DNA of 64,000 bases. Origin: Candidatus Woesearchaeota archaeon (GTDB lineage Archaea > Nanobdellota > Nanobdellia > Woesearchaeales > JABGUJ01). Of this stretch, positions 31,496-40,239 are shown piece after piece. Made by a program: the position numbers and the translations under genes. The notes below the pieces were generated by a model. That model had not been told where the DNA came from. It saw only the letters and a program-made list of their open reading frames with translations, and made no database searches. Location of the stretch: the NCBI GenBank assembly GCA_018646625.1, contig JABGUJ010000002.1:440280-504279 (forward strand), written 5' to 3'. The first letter of the stretch is position 1; each line of letters begins with the position of its first letter.

Positions 31496-32353
31496 TTATA
31501 CATTAATCTCTTGAAAGATAGTGCAAGTTCTGCAGATCTCGCCACTAGTTGGCTCTCCACAGAGTTTACATGAAGGAATGTTAACAGTTTCTGTTCTTTT
31601 ATCGTGAGACATTACCCATTGATGGAAATCCACTATGTTTTGTTTTACGTTTTTTTGCTTCTCTTCGAGATCATTAAGTATGTTCAAAAAACCTCTACGG
31701 TATGCATTAGTAGAACAAGGGCAGATTTCATAATTCACAGGAAATTTCATAATCTTTGAGTATCTTATGATTTCTTTCTCAGAAATATCATACAGAGGTT
31801 TTACTCTCTGCACAAACCCTTTAGCATTACTCGAACCTGTTTTTGGTCCTTTCTTAAATGCCAAGTTCATGTCTCCTCTAACAAGATTCATGATAAAAGC
31901 TTGAGCTTCGTCATCCAGATTGTGGCCAGTAGTAAGATAATTAAATTTGTATTTCTTAGAATATTTGTTGATAAGATATCGTTTTAGTATTCCGCAAAGC
32001 ATGCAAGATGAATATTTGTATCCTTTTTCATTAAGAATGGAACGCATGTAACAAAGAGATTTCCCAAACTCATCTCTGAAAGAAACAATATGGAGCTTTA
32101 CCTTCAGATCATCACACACCTGTATTAGATTATCAAGATTTACCTTGGTGTAGTTTCCAATAGCTGCGTCAATTGTCAATGCCTCTACTTTGTAGCCTAA
32201 CTTCTTTAGAATATGTAAGCAAACAGTAGAATCCTTACCACCCGATACCGCAACACCAACTAAATCCTTCTTAGCAAATAAAGAATATTTCTTTATAGAA
32301 TCCTGTACTTTAGACTCAACTTTCTCAAGGAATTTGGCATCTGATGCGTTCAT
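31496..32353 (-). CDS. tRNA 2-thiolation ATPase, TtuA/Ncs6 family
   Basis: The enzyme activates a tRNA uridine by adenylation and inserts sulfur. The 285-residue protein has the PP-loop VAVSGGKDSTVC (SGGKDS about residues 37-42), the catalytic SCMLCG Cys pair near 117, TTGHNLDDEAQAF, and a Cys in EICPCSTNAYRRGFL. It ends with a zinc finger CKLCGEP...CRTC. The extra N-terminal zinc finger of many TtuA/Ncs6 proteins is absent, as the start falls only about 30 residues before the PP-loop domain. The cysteines likely hold a [4Fe-4S] cluster. It probably acts at position 54 or 34 of tRNA. Confidence 0.85.
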   Translation of the reverse strand: MNASDAKFLEKVESKVQDSIKKYSLFAKKDLVGVAVSGGKDSTVCLHILKKLGYKVEALTIDAAIGNYTKVNLDNLIQVCDDLKVKLHIVSFRDEFGKSLCYMRSILNEKGYKYSSCMLCGILKRYLINKYSKKYKFNYLTTGHNLDDEAQAFIMNLVRGDMNLAFKKGPKTGSSNAKGFVQRVKPLYDISEKEIIRYSKIMKFPVNYEICPCSTNAYRRGFLNILNDLEEKQKNVKQNIVDFHQWVMSHDKRTETVNIPSCKLCGEPTSGEICRTCTIFQEINV

Positions 32354-32399
32354 AATGCCTAGCTATGGCTCTGTCTTAAAAAGCTTACTGATTAAAGAA

Positions 32400-34886
32400 T
32401 TACTTCATTAGACGCTTTAATTCGGCATCTGAGTAGTTATAGCGTTTAAGATACTGCTGAATCTGTCCATCATTATACCCTTTAGCTTCTAACTGCCTAA
32501 TGTACTGTTGAATACGCAGCTCCTGACCAGATAGATGAGATTTCTTTAGAAATATTAGTACCATGCAGATAATTATGATTGCTAAGATAGATCCAAAAAT
32601 AGGATAACGTTGTTCTTTGATTAATGAAATCATTTCAGCGGGATCCGTAATTGCTCGCCAACTTGCATTTTCTCCAAAGAAAAAATCTCCTCTGACTCCT
32701 TTGAGAGTTATATCATCAAAACTTTCAGCAGTACATTGATTTTTCACGCAGGTTTTTCCAAAGTCACACCCGCAATCAAAACAACAATTATCTACAGATT
32801 CAGTTTCTTGACAGACACCATCGCCACAAGTATTCTCCGGACGGCAATCATAATCAACTTCATAAGAGCAACTTTTTGGACAACAAGCGTCTCCGTTAAA
32901 ACACATCAAAATTTCATCATATTCACAAGTGTTTGTTAGTAAATTACAAAGCCCATACGCGCAAGAGTTAGAACTTTTACAATCAGAATTAATCTTACAT
33001 TCAAGTTGAGGTATTGCAGCACATTGATTCTCTTCACATTCAAAACCCGCGCTACACCCGCAGTCTTTACAACAAGTGTTGTGTTCTCTAGGGTCGCAAT
33101 ATCTATCTCCACACTCCAATTCTTTTAGAGGCTGTATTATGGATATATTTCTCTCCAACCCGTTGTTCGATAAATCAGAATCTTCAAGCACAACACTACT
33201 TAATCCAACATTAAACACGAATTTGTATTCTCCTGGTGTGCTTATCACTATATCTTCAAAAGTAAAATTAGCTGTCGAAGGATACTCTTTAGGAGTATAA
33301 TTTATTTGTTGGCCCGAGTCAGTATAAAGTACATTAAATTCTAATTCTATATCCTCATCAGATTGATTTGTGTTGCTGGTTAGTAAAAGATTTTTCTTAG
33401 CAGGACCAAGATTAGCAACTTGCTCAGTTTCTTTAATATTTAATTCTTCTACAACCATGGTAGTATGAGCAATGCTAGAATCCATTGTACCGACATTTGA
33501 CACTCTGATAGTAATATCAAAAAAGTCCCCCGCAAAGATTGTATCCGCGGAAAGTTTAATTTCAGTAACTGCTAGATCTATTACTTGCGCAGTTGCATTG
33601 AAGAAAGCAGTGCAAGGTTCCGCACTACAGGTTTCATAGACGCCGTCAACATCTAAATCACAGCAGTATGCATTATATATTGATGACGGACCACACACAT
33701 GAGATCCGCAACGACAGGCAGACTCTGCCCGATTAGGTTTGCATTCATCCATCCCATAAAATGACCAAGAGTTTTTCTCGGTTTGTGGATTGAGTAAACA
33801 ATATTTGTATTCTTTTACAACATCATTACAATTGTAAGATGTTCCTTCTTTTTCGTCATAATTAAATTTACAAAGATTAGAGTTCTTCTTAGAATTACAA
33901 TTTGACAGATCTTCAAGATCATAAGATTTTCCTTTGGGGTTGTGTATGCACACTCGCTTGTAAAGTTCATCATACTCTAAAGGCATCGCAGTTGAGTTGC
34001 CACAGAAACATTTGTCACAAGGATCGTCATCATCACCACAATCCTCCTCAGTAGATGCCCCGTCTTCTACAAAACATTCAACTAAGTCCTCAACATCTTC
34101 GTCAGATTCCCAAGTTGAGCCGCCTTCATCTTTTTGACATTTTTTTTCACTAGTGATTTCTCCTCGATCTAAAGTAGGTCCAGATTCATCTCCACAACTG
34201 CATTTTTTACAACCTTCTTCACAACCGTCTTTGGCTAGTTGATTAAGCCCAGAAGTACAATCCATGTCTTCTTGCTTTTTTTTCATGTCTTCAAGTGCTT
34301 GTATGCCTTTTTCTTTTGCTTGACCACTCAATTTTATAGAATCTTCATAATCATTTTGAAATAGATTCTCTTGTGCTTTAACAATCTTCGATTCTGCATC
34401 CGTTATCAACGCATTTGTAGAAGATTTAGCACCATACTTCGGATGATCTTTAACTTCTGTAATATAAACTTGAGATTCAAATATAATATCGTTAACATAA
34501 GAGTTTAGTTCTGTTGGTTTAGAATGATTTTTATAACGCATTTCCGCATCATAATATAAATAACGTGCTTCATCTGTCAATACAATCATATCTTCATAGT
34601 CTTCATCTTCTTTTGCAGCATAAACGTTGGCAAGGACTTCATTAATGCTGCTAACTAACAATACAATGTCATCATATCCTTCAACAGATGCAGAGCCTCT
34701 CAAAGAAGAAACTTTAGATGAAATGTCTTCTAGATCCGCAACTAACAAATCAACTTCATCTTGGGTGCAATAATTCTCAAACATACAAGTTGCATGTATA
34801 TCAGCTGCGCCATAAGATAAGACGCTAGGCAGACAAAGTAGCAAGGTAAGAAATATACATAGGAATAGACCCTGAATGCGACGCAT
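32400..34886 (-). CDS. Secreted Cys-rich protein with CARDB-like domain and C-terminal membrane anchor
   Basis: This protein of about 828 residues starts with a signal peptide (MRRIQGLFLCIFLTLLLCLPSVLS), followed by an all-helical region with many Tyr and Asp (about 30-210) and a Cys-rich region (about 210-430). A CARDB-like Ig domain follows (about 435-590, LSADTIFAGDFFDITIRVSNVG). Three Cys clusters of the type CGDxxC...CCxDCGC come next. One transmembrane helix (about 763-785, GSILAIIIICMVLIFL) and a cytoplasmic tail with QQYIRQLEAKGYNDGQIQQYL repeats end it. ATG 34886 has GAGGTG five bases upstream. It is a surface protein stabilised by disulfides or metal; its function is unknown. Confidence 0.65.
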   Translation of the reverse strand: MRRIQGLFLCIFLTLLLCLPSVLSYGAADIHATCMFENYCTQDEVDLLVADLEDISSKVSSLRGSASVEGYDDIVLLVSSINEVLANVYAAKEDEDYEDMIVLTDEARYLYYDAEMRYKNHSKPTELNSYVNDIIFESQVYITEVKDHPKYGAKSSTNALITDAESKIVKAQENLFQNDYEDSIKLSGQAKEKGIQALEDMKKKQEDMDCTSGLNQLAKDGCEEGCKKCSCGDESGPTLDRGEITSEKKCQKDEGGSTWESDEDVEDLVECFVEDGASTEEDCGDDDDPCDKCFCGNSTAMPLEYDELYKRVCIHNPKGKSYDLEDLSNCNSKKNSNLCKFNYDEKEGTSYNCNDVVKEYKYCLLNPQTEKNSWSFYGMDECKPNRAESACRCGSHVCGPSSIYNAYCCDLDVDGVYETCSAEPCTAFFNATAQVIDLAVTEIKLSADTIFAGDFFDITIRVSNVGTMDSSIAHTTMVVEELNIKETEQVANLGPAKKNLLLTSNTNQSDEDIELEFNVLYTDSGQQINYTPKEYPSTANFTFEDIVISTPGEYKFVFNVGLSSVVLEDSDLSNNGLERNISIIQPLKELECGDRYCDPREHNTCCKDCGCSAGFECEENQCAAIPQLECKINSDCKSSNSCAYGLCNLLTNTCEYDEILMCFNGDACCPKSCSYEVDYDCRPENTCGDGVCQETESVDNCCFDCGCDFGKTCVKNQCTAESFDDITLKGVRGDFFFGENASWRAITDPAEMISLIKEQRYPIFGSILAIIIICMVLIFLKKSHLSGQELRIQQYIRQLEAKGYNDGQIQQYLKRYNYSDAELKRLMK

Positions 34887-34921
34887 CAACACACCTCTTT
34901 TTAAATGGAATAACAGTTAAT

Positions 34922-34930
34922 TATTTAAAA
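34922..34930 (+). promoter_or_regulatory. TATA box for the tRNA methyltransferase gene
   Basis: TATTTAAAA is centred about 26 bases before ATG 34952 and lies between divergent genes. Confidence 0.5.
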
Positions 34931-34951
34931 AGCTATCTGAAAGAAGATAAC

Positions 34952-35884
34952 ATGAAATGGCTGTTTGTTCTTGATAAAGAAGATATTAAGCTAGCTCGCG
35001 CAGAAGTTGAAGCTTTGTGTGGAAAGGGCAGATTGAGAGATAACATCCTAATTGTTGAAGGTCAGAAAAGCAATGTAGAGCGATTATCATATTGTCATAA
35101 GGTTCTTAGATTTGTATGTTGTTGTAGAAATGTTGAATGGATTGGTAGAATTAATTGGAATGAATATTATAGAAAGAATTTCTGTGTTAGAGTGAGTGGA
35201 TTTAAGGGTGAAAGAAGGATTGCGTCTTTGATTTTTAAGAATCTAGAAAAATCCGGGATAAAACCTAAAGTAAATCTTAGATCTCCAGAGATGCTTGTTG
35301 AAGTTTACAAAATAAAAGACAAGTATTATGTCGGCATAGTTGAGACGGAAGTTGATAAAAGCTTTCTGAAACGAAGAGCTCATCAAAGACCAGGATTACA
35401 CCCTACTGCTACAAGTCCAAAGTTGACAAGAGCAGGAATCAATCTTACGGAGATTAAAAAAGGGGAAAGCATCTTAGATCCTTTTTGTGGATCAGGGACG
35501 ACGCTTATCGAAAGTAGTTTAATGGGAGTAAAAGCCACAGGTTATGATGTGGATGAAAGATTGATTAAGAAATGTAAAGCCAACTTAAAGCATTATAATC
35601 TTAAAGCCAAAGTAAAACTGAGTGACGCTACAAAGTTGAACGAGAAGTTTGATTATGTTTTTACAGATCTGCCATATGCAAGAGGAACAAAAAGTATTGA
35701 TTTAGATGAAACTTATAGCAAGTTTATGAATCTGAGTTATAGATACGTTAGAACATCAATGGTTGTTGTGTTTCCAGACTTTGTAGATTATCGTAAATAT
35801 TTAGGTAGGTGGAAAGTTGGTAAAAAGTTTAGCCAATATGTACACAAAAGTTTAAGTAAGAATATACTGGTGTTGGTGAAATGA
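34952..35884 (+). CDS. THUMP-type tRNA (guanine-N2)-methyltransferase, TrmG10/Trm11-like
   Basis: The enzyme methylates a guanine exocyclic amine in tRNA, probably G10, using S-adenosylmethionine. The 310-residue protein has a short N-terminal THUMP-like region (residues 1-140, ending KSFLKRRAHQRPGLHPTAT, the usual bridge R-P-x-x-H-P). A Rossmann methyltransferase domain follows, with ILDPFCGSGTTLIESSLMG near 175 and the catalytic TDLPYARGTKS near 238, where DLPY replaces the DPPY of other amino-methyltransferases. It overlaps the next gene by four bases. Confidence 0.85.
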   Translation: MKWLFVLDKEDIKLARAEVEALCGKGRLRDNILIVEGQKSNVERLSYCHKVLRFVCCCRNVEWIGRINWNEYYRKNFCVRVSGFKGERRIASLIFKNLEKSGIKPKVNLRSPEMLVEVYKIKDKYYVGIVETEVDKSFLKRRAHQRPGLHPTATSPKLTRAGINLTEIKKGESILDPFCGSGTTLIESSLMGVKATGYDVDERLIKKCKANLKHYNLKAKVKLSDATKLNEKFDYVFTDLPYARGTKSIDLDETYSKFMNLSYRYVRTSMVVVFPDFVDYRKYLGRWKVGKKFSQYVHKSLSKNILVLVK

Positions 35885-36438
35885 TAAAACAAATCAAAGA
35901 TAATATATGGAAAGTTAATAACGATTCTAATATTTATGTTGTTAAAGACGATAAAGTCGTTGTAATCGATGCAGGAGATATGCAGTACAGAGAGCAAGTT
36001 AAAAAAGACGTTTCTGAAGTGGTAGATCCTAAAGAAGTAGATGTTGTGATATTTACTCACCTACATTATGACCATATTGGAAACTATAATCTGTTCCCAA
36101 ATGCAAAGTTTTATGCTAGCGAAGAATCTATTGAAGATTTAAAAAGAAACAGAGAAGGTACTATTCTTAACATGCTTATGGCTAGCATGTTTAAAGCAAA
36201 ACTTAACTCCGTTAGCTCCTTGAGTATAGATAAGTTTAAAATCATCAACACACCCGGGCATACAAGAGGTAGTATTTGTTTACTTTATGGTGATGTTTTG
36301 TTCTCAGGCGATACAATTTTTGATAATGCGTGGGGAAGAGATGATTTACCAACTTCAGTTCCTGAAAAGATGCAAGAAAGTGTTGATAAATTGAAAGAAT
36401 TTAAATATGAAATTCTTGCACCAGGACATGATTATTAA
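35881..36438 (+). CDS. Metallo-beta-lactamase-fold hydrolase
   Basis: This 185-residue protein has the full MBL metal site: THLHYDHIGN (His60, His62, Asp64, His65), NTPGHTRGSICLL, FSGDTIF and the final LAPGHDY. The compact size and GDTIFDNAWGRDDLP segment resemble glyoxalase II-like or small thioesterase members. It probably hydrolyses a thioester or similar ester in the cytoplasm. The start overlaps the tRNA methyltransferase stop (ATGA), so they are coupled. The physiological substrate is not evident. Confidence 0.85.
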   Translation: MIKQIKDNIWKVNNDSNIYVVKDDKVVVIDAGDMQYREQVKKDVSEVVDPKEVDVVIFTHLHYDHIGNYNLFPNAKFYASEESIEDLKRNREGTILNMLMASMFKAKLNSVSSLSIDKFKIINTPGHTRGSICLLYGDVLFSGDTIFDNAWGRDDLPTSVPEKMQESVDKLKEFKYEILAPGHDY

Positions 36439-36451
36439 AGAGGTGTTTGAT

Positions 36452-36721
36452 ATGGGATGCGATTGTTGTTGTTGTGGAGATAAAAAAGTAGATATGTGCG
36501 AGAGTTGTGGAATGCCAATGCAAAATGCAGAACTAAGAGGCGGAAAACAACCAGAGAATAAGTGTTGTGTGCATTGTTGTGATGCAGAAGGTAAGTTAAA
36601 GGGCAAAGAAGAAGTTAGAGAAGGTATGATTTCTTATTACGTTGAGCATGAAGGAAAAAGTAAAGAAGATGCAGAGACGTTTGTAGATGAATATATGACC
36701 AAGATGCCTGCTTGGAAATAG
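36452..36721 (+). CDS. Zinc-ribbon protein with a Cys-rich N-terminus
   Basis: This 89-residue protein starts with GCDCCCCGDKK, an unusual Cys cluster, followed by a zinc-ribbon domain CESCGMPMQNAELRGGKQ with further Cys at CCVHCCDAEG. The second half is helical and ends TKMPAWK, as in the zinc-ribbon_2 family (PF12674) whose members are short stand-alone proteins. GAGGTG lies upstream of ATG 36452, which is preferred over an ATG 45 bases earlier that lies inside the hydrolase gene. It may be co-transcribed with the metallo-hydrolase. The role is unknown; metal storage or sensing is a guess. Confidence 0.7.
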   Translation: MGCDCCCCGDKKVDMCESCGMPMQNAELRGGKQPENKCCVHCCDAEGKLKGKEEVREGMISYYVEHEGKSKEDAETFVDEYMTKMPAWK

Positions 36722-36736
36722 ATTTAGATAATAATG

Positions 36737-36744
36737 TTTATATA
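36737..36744 (+). promoter_or_regulatory. TATA box for the charged helical protein gene
   Basis: TTTATATA is centred about 26 bases before ATG 36767 and supports that start over an ATG 15 bases upstream. Confidence 0.5.
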
Positions 36745-36766
36745 GTGGTTTTTGCTTAATTTAGTT

Positions 36767-37543
36767 ATGAGTCTGTTTAGGAGATTTAATGGGTACGATT
36801 TCTGGCGTGATCCTGGAGAGTCATGTAGAAGATTGATTCGTCAAGAAAGAGCGCTAAAGGATAAAGATGTATGGTCTTATAAATTTCTTAGTAAAGAGAT
36901 GAAGGTATTAGATCATCTTAAAGTACTTCTAGAAGAACTAAAGAGTAGTTTGAAATCTGGTAAGGTTGATGAGAAATCGCTCAGAAAATGCCTTTCAAGA
37001 ATTGATGATGATGAACATGATCAAATGCATCTTGCAAAAAGACTAAAGAAAGTCATATGGGAAGTAGGGTACATTGCTCACGATATTGGCGAAGCGTTTG
37101 ATGCTTTGAGAAAACACAGAGGAGATGATTATACTTATCTAACACCGCAAAAGGCAAGAGCTGTTTTTGATAAAATAAGTGACACTACTAGGCGAATATC
37201 TTCAAATACAGAAGTAATGGATAGAGGATTAAGCGATGAAGATACCGCTATTGATAAATTGGGAGAAGATATTGAAGCATTAAGAGATCCAGACAAAAAT
37301 GATAGTGGTGTAAAGAGAAGTGAGGCATACCGCGATACAATCGCAGCAATAGAAGAATTACAAGAAGTGCACGATGATATTCACGTAATAATGGATGAAT
37401 TAATGGATCTTAATAGTATAGATGATCATGCGATTAGTCTTTCCAGACATCTTGAGAGGGAAGCGCGAGATAGGAGAGATAGAAGAGAAGGTATTAGAAG
37501 AATGCCTGGTGGCGGATATAAAATAAGAGATAGAGCTGCGTAA
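36767..37543 (+). CDS. Uncharacterised charged helical protein
   Basis: I recognise no family. The 258-residue protein is soluble and predicted almost wholly helical, with many Arg, Lys, Asp and Glu. It has coiled segments (KEMKVLDHLKVLLEELKSSL; EELQEVHDDIHVIMDELMDL) and a basic C-terminus RDRRDRREGIRRM. No Cys pairs or signal peptide are seen. ATG 36767 is preferred because of the TATA box 30 bases upstream. It is the last plus-strand gene before the long minus-strand surface-protein run and nothing else suggests a role. Confidence 0.55.
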   Translation: MSLFRRFNGYDFWRDPGESCRRLIRQERALKDKDVWSYKFLSKEMKVLDHLKVLLEELKSSLKSGKVDEKSLRKCLSRIDDDEHDQMHLAKRLKKVIWEVGYIAHDIGEAFDALRKHRGDDYTYLTPQKARAVFDKISDTTRRISSNTEVMDRGLSDEDTAIDKLGEDIEALRDPDKNDSGVKRSEAYRDTIAAIEELQEVHDDIHVIMDELMDLNSIDDHAISLSRHLEREARDRRDRREGIRRMPGGGYKIRDRAA

Positions 37544-37564
37544 ATAAAAAGAAATAAACTTTTT

Positions 37565-37714
37565 CTAAAGTGTTGTTGCAACCATTAAAACAACAATAAC
37601 AACCACGAGAAGAATCTTTGGATCTATTCCAAAACCTAATTTTTTCCCCTGTTTTTCTTGTGTTTTGAAGTAAGGTTCTACATATGTTCTATCGTATGAA
37701 TTCAGTTCAATCAC
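37565..37714 (-). CDS. Small tail-anchored membrane protein (49 residues), possibly Sec61-beta-like
   Basis: This ORF starts at GTG 37714 and encodes 49 residues. The first 30 are polar (MIELNSYDRTYVEPYFKTQE) and the last 18 are a single hydrophobic segment, ILLVVVIVVLMVATTL. A minus-strand TATA-like TTTTATAAA lies about 35 bases upstream. The GIDPKILL just before the membrane segment recalls the Asp-Pro before the helix in archaeal Sec61-beta (SecG), a similar-sized tail-anchored subunit of the translocon. The match is short, so this is tentative. It lies just beyond the pilus-type ATPase gene on the same strand. Confidence 0.4.
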   Translation of the reverse strand: MIELNSYDRTYVEPYFKTQEKQGKKLGFGIDPKILLVVVIVVLMVATTL

Positions 37715-37772
37715 CTATAACAAACCTAACTTTTTGAGAAAACTATGTGTTTATAAAAGTTTCTATATACAA

Positions 37773-38981
37773 TTACTTAAAACGATTATCAGATATTGCT
37801 TGCATAACCGTCTCGGTGTCTGCTTTGTTTTTTAGAAGTTTTTCTAGAACTTTAATTCTTTTCTTTAGAACCTTATCAAATTCCTTTATACTAATTCCCG
37901 CGGCTTGAGAAATACGAGTTCTTAGCTTGCTAGGTATGCCCGTTTCTAGTAGTTTATTCTTAGAGGGATTCCACTTGTATAGCGTGTTGAATCTAATATT
38001 GCCTTCTTCTGCACCAGAAAGTTCAGTTACTTCAGTAATTCTTCTAAAATGACCACTTAAAGTAGAAACTCTTTCTTGCATTACAACCAAGTCAAGAGCA
38101 CTCACCAAGTTTTCAGGAACATTCATAGGAGGAGAAGTTACTCTGACAAGAACATGTCTCACGTCATTAGCATGTAAGGTACCCATACACCCTTCGTGAC
38201 CTGTGTTCATCGCATTAAACAACGTTAACGCTTCAGGACCACGCACCTCACCTACTAGAATTCTATCTGGTCTCATCCTTAATGCGTTGTTAAGTAAAGC
38301 ATCCATAGTAACTCCTTGCTCTTCGTTGGCAAGCATTCTAACAACGTTACCTTGCTTCAGTCTTAACTCCATAGTATCTTCAATAGTAATTATTCTTGAA
38401 TCAATAGGCATGAACATAAGTAATGCATTCAGCGTGGTTGTTTTACCTGAGCCGGTGCCTCCAGCAAAGATTATATTTGAAGGTTTAAAGGAGAGTCCTT
38501 CAACAACAGTCCAAAGAAAAGCAGCAACTTCAGAAGTTAATACGTTGCTTCGCATAAGATCTATTATGTTTAGAATCTTCTGAGTGAATTTTCGTATTGT
38601 TATGGTTGATCCGCCGTAAGATGCGGGAGGAATTGTAATATTAACTCTACTCCCATCCATTAAAGTTCCATCAAGCGTAGGATTTTGTGGTGTGATGGTT
38701 TTTTGATTTAACGCAGCCACTTCGTCTATCAAACTTTTAGCAGCAATCTCGTTGATTCTCACATTAGTATCGCAGAAGCCATATTTTTTGTGATAAATTC
38801 TAATGGGATATGCGGGACCATTGTACATGATCTCTTCTAAGTTATCATCTTTAAGAAAGAAATCTACAACTCCTTTGAGGTCTAATTGAAGAATTGCAGG
38901 ACCTAGTTGATAAAAATAAGATTTCTCTGCAACTTCGTAAATCATTACATGCGGATAATTGTCTACTAGTACTGGTTGCAC
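37773..38981 (-). CDS. Type II/IV secretion ATPase, FlaI/TadA-like
   Basis: This ATPase powers assembly of archaeal type IV pilus-like structures or secretion. The 402-residue protein has a short N-terminal part, then an arginine-finger region, Walker A GGTGSGKTT near residue 177, an Asp box TIEDTMEL, Walker B RMRPDRILVGEVRG and the His box MNTGHEGCMGTLHAND. It is shorter than FlaI (about 500-550) and closer to compact archaeal TadA/GspE forms. The GTG start has AGGTGA four bases upstream. It follows the split TadC-like platform genes by 26 bases, so motor and platform are made together. Confidence 0.9.
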   Translation of the reverse strand: MQPVLVDNYPHVMIYEVAEKSYFYQLGPAILQLDLKGVVDFFLKDDNLEEIMYNGPAYPIRIYHKKYGFCDTNVRINEIAAKSLIDEVAALNQKTITPQNPTLDGTLMDGSRVNITIPPASYGGSTITIRKFTQKILNIIDLMRSNVLTSEVAAFLWTVVEGLSFKPSNIIFAGGTGSGKTTTLNALLMFMPIDSRIITIEDTMELRLKQGNVVRMLANEEQGVTMDALLNNALRMRPDRILVGEVRGPEALTLFNAMNTGHEGCMGTLHANDVRHVLVRVTSPPMNVPENLVSALDLVVMQERVSTLSGHFRRITEVTELSGAEEGNIRFNTLYKWNPSKNKLLETGIPSKLRTRISQAAGISIKEFDKVLKKRIKVLEKLLKNKADTETVMQAISDNRFK

Positions 38982-39006
38982 ATTTCACCTCTTTTTAATT
39001 TAGTAC

Positions 39007-39696
39007 TTAGAGAGTACCGATTGTTGAGTTTATAAAAGTAACTAAAACAGGAGCGAGTTTTACATACACTACATAAAATGCGGATAAAGCGAAAGGAAAG
39101 AAAAATAATGAACTATTGACATCATTAAACATAATTAAATCCATGAAACCAATCATAAGAGTACAAAACCCTAAGAAAAGGAAGGCATAATTATCAAGAG
39201 GAAATCCGAAAATGGTAGTAGAGTATATGTAAAGTAGCGGGAAAACAACCACAACCACAATCTTTAACATTGTAAGTGAGGCGGCCATCTTTGTTCTGAA
39301 ATCATCTTGAAGTTGTTTCATAGAGTCTACTTTTCTTGAAAAGTCATCTAACGTTGTAGAAACATCTTTCTTTGATTTTGCAGATACAGTTAAGAGATTA
39401 CAAATCAATTTAAACATTTTTGAGTGAGACTTGTTTGCAACAAATTCAATGGCTTGAATAAATGATAATCCTTCTTGAGACTTGTGCATTATTCTTTTAT
39501 AATATTTAGCAGCAGATGTTGGAGATTGCGATGCAGCCATTACTGCAGTTTCTAAAGAATTGTTCTGTTTTATAGATCTAGATATCTCGCGTATAGATAT
39601 TATTAAGTCAGATTCTAATGACTCGTGAACTGAATCAAATATTTTAAATGCTAGGAAGATAAGAAACGTCACACCGAGTATGATTTCAGCAATCAA
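39007..39696 (-). CDS. TadC/FlaJ-like platform protein, C-terminal half
   Basis: This product of about 229 residues has the second GspF-like helical domain (about 30-130, ESLESDLIISIREISRSIKQNNSLETAVMAASQS) and three or four transmembrane segments after it. It is encoded in a different frame from the N-terminal half. A TTG at 39694-39696 gives a TTGA overlap with the first stop, and a GAGGT about nine bases before it could serve as ribosome binding site; an ATG at 39747 is the alternative. Archaeal TadC/FlaJ proteins normally carry both halves in one chain of about 550 residues. The two parts may assemble in the membrane as the pilus platform. Confidence 0.7.
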   Translation of the reverse strand: MIAEIILGVTFLIFLAFKIFDSVHESLESDLIISIREISRSIKQNNSLETAVMAASQSPTSAAKYYKRIMHKSQEGLSFIQAIEFVANKSHSKMFKLICNLLTVSAKSKKDVSTTLDDFSRKVDSMKQLQDDFRTKMAASLTMLKIVVVVVFPLLYIYSTTIFGFPLDNYAFLFLGFCTLMIGFMDLIMFNDVNSSLFFFPFALSAFYVVYVKLAPVLVTFINSTIGTL

Positions 39697-40238
39697 TTTT
39701 CTGTGTACCTCATCATCAGCATCATTATTACAAGAGCCACAGCACATGCAACTATTGCGCCCAGTTTTATGTTCTCAGGAATGAGTGTTTGCGCTTCTTC
39801 CATTCCGAATGCATCTTTTAGTATATCTGCCAAGTAGATCAACATAGGTACAACCAATACAATCATTATCTTCCCAAAGTATGCATTAAGTTTCCCATAA
39901 AGCTTGGTGATGCCTTGTTTTTTATCGTTCATGATGTGATCCGCCACCTCACCAAGCCTATTCACAATATCCGAAGATTCAGTATTTAGTACGATAAGAA
40001 GTTCTTTGAAATTTTTATTAGAAACCGACTGTGCTTTTTGAGCTAAAAGCGTATCAAGAGGTTTTCCTTTCTTGTTTTCTTTAATAATGTTAGAGAAAAC
40101 TCGCGAAACCCTTCCGAATTTTTGTGCAGAAATATCAAACAAAACGCTTTCTACGGCGTTGTTTGCACTAAGCGATACTTTCATATACTCAATTGCAAGC
40201 AACAATTCAGTGTTTAAATTTCTGTCAAATACGCTCAT
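39693..40238 (-). CDS. TadC/FlaJ-like platform protein, N-terminal half
   Basis: This 181-residue protein has the first GspF-like domain, TELLLAIEYMKVSLSANNAVES through EVADHIMNDKKQG, followed by two transmembrane helices (about 122-140 and 158-176). The chain ends at MMLMMRYTEN, exactly where the second half begins in the next frame. The ATG is one base from the stop of the upstream sugar-kinase gene, so it is part of the long operon. It is either a true gene split or a single frameshift in a full-length platform gene. Its expected partner is the ATPase two genes downstream. Confidence 0.7.
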   Translation of the reverse strand: MSVFDRNLNTELLLAIEYMKVSLSANNAVESVLFDISAQKFGRVSRVFSNIIKENKKGKPLDTLLAQKAQSVSNKNFKELLIVLNTESSDIVNRLGEVADHIMNDKKQGITKLYGKLNAYFGKIMIVLVVPMLIYLADILKDAFGMEEAQTLIPENIKLGAIVACAVALVIMMLMMRYTEN

Positions 40239-40239
40239 T

